From Nanobdellota archaeon (GTDB taxonomy: Archaea; Nanobdellota; Nanobdellia; SCGC-AAA011-G17; GW2011-AR17), in assembly GCA_030018575.1 (NCBI GenBank), contig JASEIA010000011.1, positions 1 to 23,479 of the forward strand: a stretch of DNA of 23,479 nt, in the 5' to 3' direction. The first letter of the stretch is position 1, and each line of letters begins with the position of its first letter. The notes beneath the pieces are model-generated. The model saw nothing but the letters and a program-made list of their open reading frames with translations. It had not been told where the DNA came from and made no database searches. Shown here one piece after another: positions 20,483 to 23,479 of this stretch. The position numbers and the translations under genes are program-made.

Positions 20483-20876
20483 AACTCCTGAACTCTGCAA
20501 AGTCCTGGACATTCCTTGTTACAAAATAGATTGCATTGCTCTTCTTGGCTAAGACCACATGCAGCGCGTCAGGGTAATTCTGCGATAATTTTCTTGCTTC
20601 CTGCTCATCCCCTTTTGTCCGCTCTATTTGGAGAATCTGCTGCTTTTCAAACTGCCTTAAGAAATCAGCCATAATGCCTATTATAGCTGGCTTTTTGTTT
20701 TCATTTGCATATTTCCTTATCTCATCCAATATCCAGTCAGAAACAACAAGCATGTATTTGTTATCTTTTACAAGGTTGAACACGCGGAGCGCAAAGTCTC
20801 CCAAGTCCCTGAACCTGTCTTTTCTCCCTTCAAACAAGTCAATGTAAATGCAAGTGTCGCAGTAAATCCTATCCAT
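20451..20876 (-). CDS. PIN-domain ribonuclease, VapC-like
   Basis: PIN proteins are metal-dependent RNases, commonly toxins of toxin-antitoxin pairs. The 141 residues show the acidic set: D7 in IYCDTCIYIDLF, E52 in DWILDEIRKYA, D103 in NYPDALHVVLA and D125 in TRNVQDF. Length and order match VapC. It lies directly downstream of a winged-helix gene in the same direction, the arrangement of an antitoxin-toxin operon, but that partner appears damaged. If the antitoxin is inactive the PIN gene must be silent, harmless or independently controlled. The 3' end overlaps the convergent HTH gene by 32 bp. Confidence 0.85.
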   Translation of the reverse strand: MDRIYCDTCIYIDLFEGRKDRFRDLGDFALRVFNLVKDNKYMLVVSDWILDEIRKYANENKKPAIIGIMADFLRQFEKQQILQIERTKGDEQEARKLSQNYPDALHVVLAKKSNAIYFVTRNVQDFAEFRSFIEVVFPESL

Positions 20877-21088
20877 CGCCTTTCGGGATATTTCTCAGAT
20901 ATAAATATCTTTCTTATTCTTAGAATCTCTTCACGTACGAGCCTGCCCGCTTTTGTCAGCTCATAAACCCTGCACCTGTCTTCTTCAGGCGTAAGGCATT
21001 TGGCAAAGCCTTGCTTCTCAAGCTGCACAAGAACCCTGCTAATGTTTGTGAGCGCAAGGTGCACTTCCTTCTTTAATTCTGTCGCCAT
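20768..21088 (-). pseudogene. Winged-helix regulator truncated at its 5' end, probably frameshifted at its 3' end
   Basis: From ATG 21088 the frame starts in the recognition part of a winged helix (MATELKKEVHLALTNISRVL) and continues through the wing (DRCRVYELTKAGRLVREEIL). The first helix of the fold, present in the 892-1152 protein, is missing, and the hairpin cluster 21110-21189 begins where it should be. The last 34 residues (from about IGFTATLAF) read the PIN gene in the wrong frame across a 109-bp overlap. In another frame a TAG overlaps the PIN start as ATGGATAG, which would be a normal end, so a frameshift in the T run near 20905-20910 is likely. Probably the former antitoxin or autoregulator of the PIN gene. 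Confidence 0.5.
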
Positions 21089-21109
21089 CTTTGGGATGGA
21101 AGAAGGCGG

Positions 21110-21189
21110 ATGGCTGCGATGCAGCCATGGAATGATGGCAAAGCCCCGCAGGGCTTTGCTTGTGCCCGAGAAGCCGAAGGCTTTTCGGG
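21110..21189. repeat. Three consecutive perfect or near-perfect hairpins
   Basis: ATGGCTGC-GAT-GCAGCCAT (21110-21128, 8 bp), GCAAAGCCC-CGCA-GGGCTTTGC (21138-21159, 9 bp) and CCCGAGAAGCC-GAA-GGCTTTTCGGG (21165-21189, 11 bp with one G-T pair). The GAT and GAA loops match those at 13842-13904, and the CGCA loop matches 7041-7062. It separates the truncated wHTH gene from the type IIG gene. Confidence 0.8.
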
Positions 21190-21203
21190 CTTATGCAGGA
21201 AAG

Positions 21204-21237
21204 TTTATATAATTGCTATACAAACTACCTTTATAGC
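21204..21237 (+). promoter_or_regulatory. Promoter of the type IIG gene
   Basis: TTTATATA (21204-21211) and CTTTATAG (21230-21237) are TATA candidates. The second is centred 26 nt before ATG 21259 and fits a leaderless start. GAGGT (21244-21248) is 10 bases before the ATG and would serve a transcript begun from the first box. Confidence 0.5.
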
Positions 21238-21258
21238 TAAAAAGAGGTATGCGCTGTT

Positions 21259-23479
21259 ATGGCATTTGTGTTTAATAGCAAAGAAGAGGCAAAACGGAAA
21301 ATATCTGAATTAGTGTCTGAATATATTTTGAAAATCAAAGATAAAGAGTATTCTATAAATGAAAGGAATACTGAGAGTTTTGTTGAGCGTATATTCCATA
21401 TTTTAAACTGGAACATAGATGATTTTGACCAGTTTGTAAGAAGAGATTCTGTAAAGATAGGGGATAAAACAAAAATACCGGATTATACTCTCTATATACA
21501 TGGTGAAAGGCAATTAGTAATTGAAGTAAAAGCCTTTTCTGAGTCGTTAGATAATCCTGCATATATTAAACAAGCATTAGACTATGGGTACTATAAACAG
21601 GTAAGGATTTGTATACTTACAAACGGGAAACAAATAAAGGTATATGACCCTTATATATCCTCAAAAAGCCAAGAAAGCAAATTATTATTTTCGATTAATA
21701 TTGAACAATATGAATCTTTGTTTGAAGAGCGCATTTGGCTTTTGTCTCAAGAGGAGATTAAGAATAAGAATGTATTGGCAAAATTTGCTAAGGCTGGAGA
21801 AGTAAAAAGACCTGTTGATGAAGAAGTGATAGATAATATCATTCAAGCAAGAAAATTGCTAATAGACAGCATCAGAAATTTAAATAATATCGAAGATTTA
21901 ACGCTAATTAGGACATATGCTCATAAAATATTAAACCGTTTTCTTTTCATTCGTGCTGCTGAGGATAAAGGATTTTTTAAGGAATTTGACCATGGCAGGA
22001 TATTAGCAGATAGGGTAAGAATTTTTCAAAAAAAGATTTCCCAAAGAATAAAACCCCTTATGGAAGAGTTAAAAGAATTATTCAATGAAATAGATGATGT
22101 TTATAACGGAGAGTTATTTAAGCCCGATTCTTGTGAGCGGTTAAAGGTAGATAACAAGGCATTAGAGCAGGCTGTAAATTTGATGTATTTTATAAAACAT
22201 AAAAATGGGGAAGAAGATGAAGTTGATTTTTCAAAGTTGGATGCAGATGTTCTCGGGAGAATATATGAAAAGTTCTTAGGCACTATTATTTATGAAAGCA
22301 AGACAGGTAAAATAATAGAAAAAGTAAGCACTGATGTCATAAGGGGAATGGGCACATACTATACCCCTCCGTTTATTGTCAATTTCATCGTAAAGAATAC
22401 ATTAACTAAGGCTTTGGACAAAGAGCCAGAAAAGCTTTTCTCATTAAAGCTTGTTGACCCTTCCTGTGGTAGTGGGGCTTTTTTGATACGGGCTTTTGAT
22501 GAATTATATGACAGATATGCAGATTTTAATGCACAGCAAGACGTTAAGAAAAAAACTGGTGACTTAAAAGGTTATTTAGACGATAAATCTGTTTGCAGAG
22601 TTAATGAAGTTATATTGCATAAGCATATTCATGGTATTGATTTAGATCCTGAAGCTGTTGAATTGGCAAAAATTAATCTCTGGCTTAGGACTATACAAGA
22701 GAACATGAAACTAAATGAATTAGACAAGAATATCAAGCAAGGCAATAGCTTAATAAATAGCCCCATTGCGGGCAAAAATTCGTTTGATTGGGACAAGCAA
22801 TACCCTTTTAAGTTTGATTTTATTATTGGTAATCCCCCATGGATTTCATTAAAAGGCAAGCACAAGAATATGGAAGTTTCCGATGAAGAATTGAAGTATT
22901 ATATTGAAACATATCACTGCGATACTTATATGCCAAATACTTATGAACTATTTATTAGAAAAGGATTTCAATTATTAAATAAAGACGGATATTTTAGTTT
23001 TATTGTTCCAGACCGTCTCTGTGCTAATCAACAATTTATTGAATTAAGGAAATATATTCTGGAAAATTTTACAATTAAAAACTTATGGTTTAAAGTAAAA
23101 TTTCCCGGGATTATTGCAGATACCGTTATATTTGTTATTCAAAATAAAAAACCACAACATAATATTATAGAAATTAAAGAAGGGGCTTCTAATGTATCTT
23201 ATAGTATCCCTCAAGAGGTTTATCTTAATTCTAGTGATTTTGCTTGGTTTTTTATAAAACAAGAGATATTAGATATTTTTAATAAGATTAAATCCCATGG
23301 GGCTTACACTCCTCTAATACACTTTTTGAATACCAAAACTACTTCTGGTTGTGGGGCTAAATCTCATCTAATATCTACTGAAAAGAATAATGAACGGCAA
23401 ATTCTTATTTTAAAAGGTGAAAGTATTAATAGATGGATTGTAAATATTCCCTTGTGGTTTAATTTTGAAAAAAGAAACC
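21259..23479 (+). CDS. Type IIG-like restriction-modification enzyme (Eco57I class), cut by window edge
   Basis: A fused nuclease and adenine methyltransferase that would cut and modify DNA in one polypeptide. 740 residues are visible. The N-terminal nuclease shows Asp75 in KIPDYTLYI and Glu89/Lys91 in LVIEVKAF, the PD-(D/E)XK set. A helical connector follows (about 180-340). The methyltransferase has the entry motif GMGTYYTPPFIVNFI near 365, AdoMet motif DPSCGSGAF at 400, GIDLDPEAVELAKINLWL near 456, and catalytic NPPW at 525. Target recognition has begun in the last 150 residues. The sequence is noticeably AT-rich compared with proS or hef, consistent with transfer. The frame is open to the window end, so the gene appears intact as far as seen. 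Confidence 0.9.
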   Translation, partial: MAFVFNSKEEAKRKISELVSEYILKIKDKEYSINERNTESFVERIFHILNWNIDDFDQFVRRDSVKIGDKTKIPDYTLYIHGERQLVIEVKAFSESLDNPAYIKQALDYGYYKQVRICILTNGKQIKVYDPYISSKSQESKLLFSINIEQYESLFEERIWLLSQEEIKNKNVLAKFAKAGEVKRPVDEEVIDNIIQARKLLIDSIRNLNNIEDLTLIRTYAHKILNRFLFIRAAEDKGFFKEFDHGRILADRVRIFQKKISQRIKPLMEELKELFNEIDDVYNGELFKPDSCERLKVDNKALEQAVNLMYFIKHKNGEEDEVDFSKLDADVLGRIYEKFLGTIIYESKTGKIIEKVSTDVIRGMGTYYTPPFIVNFIVKNTLTKALDKEPEKLFSLKLVDPSCGSGAFLIRAFDELYDRYADFNAQQDVKKKTGDLKGYLDDKSVCRVNEVILHKHIHGIDLDPEAVELAKINLWLRTIQENMKLNELDKNIKQGNSLINSPIAGKNSFDWDKQYPFKFDFIIGNPPWISLKGKHKNMEVSDEELKYYIETYHCDTYMPNTYELFIRKGFQLLNKDGYFSFIVPDRLCANQQFIELRKYILENFTIKNLWFKVKFPGIIADTVIFVIQNKKPQHNIIEIKEGASNVSYSIPQEVYLNSSDFAWFFIKQEILDIFNKIKSHGAYTPLIHFLNTKTTSGCGAKSHLISTEKNNERQILILKGESINRWIVNIPLWFNFEKRN

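Noticed and set aside
1..23479. CRISPR array, rRNA, tRNA or complete insertion sequence
   Set aside because: I found no regularly spaced direct repeats, no rRNA-like stretch, no cloverleaf with a TTCGA arm and CCA-proximal stem, and no transposase frame. The TTCGAA at 13575-13580 is part of the hairpin above.

Overview
The window comes from an archaeon. It carries an archaeal ribosomal protein S6e, an archaeal-type prolyl-tRNA synthetase, a Hef helicase-nuclease, a DUF4013 membrane protein, and many TATA boxes centred about 26-29 nt before the start codon, which implies leaderless transcripts. Small dense genes, HEPN and PIN fragments and winged-helix mini-proteins suggest a DPANN or similar euryarchaeal-side lineage, but no rRNA is present to settle this. 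I saw no rRNA, tRNA, CRISPR array or transposase.

Layout. 1-1152 (minus): a winged-helix protein followed by the N-terminal 304 residues of an amino-group DNA methyltransferase that runs off the left edge. 1327-2474 (minus): S6e operon with two unrecognised small proteins. 2535-2939: a HEPN gene broken by one missing base. 3109-8539: mostly housekeeping or single genes (ProRS, DUF4013 protein, a pentein/guanidino-group enzyme, a 37-residue acidic microprotein, a small membrane protein with a structured leader, a HExxH metalloprotein, an unknown).

8566-13762 (minus) is one tightly coupled accessory operon derived from a type I restriction-modification locus. From its leaderless promoter it holds three micro-ORFs that the usual length cut-offs miss (38, 50 and 24 residues), a zinc-finger/TPR-like protein, two small unknowns, a frameshifted small gene, a stand-alone recombinase N-terminal (SAM-like) domain, a half-length HsdS with one target-recognition domain, a PD-(D/E)XK nuclease, a large helical/winged-helix protein, and only the first 97 residues of HsdR. 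HsdM is absent. Several junctions use TAATG or ATGA stop/start overlaps.

13982-17851 (plus) is Hef, interrupted inside the XPF nuclease signature (ERK^T) by a 556-residue LAGLIDADG intein. An AAA ATPase gene follows. Directly after it lies a 60-bp, gap-free, 78% identical copy of the 3' end of hef including the stop codon, so the ATPase gene looks like cargo inserted at the hef 3' end. Then come an HTH protein, a convergent wHTH/PIN pair, and at the right edge a type IIG-like restriction-methyltransferase (740 residues visible).

Taken together the right-hand two thirds is a defence and mobile-element region with repeated signs of decay: two frameshifts and a gene stub are clear, and others are suspected. 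Intergenic spacers carry hairpin clusters that share loop sequences, and in one pair of copies a base-pair change is compensated.
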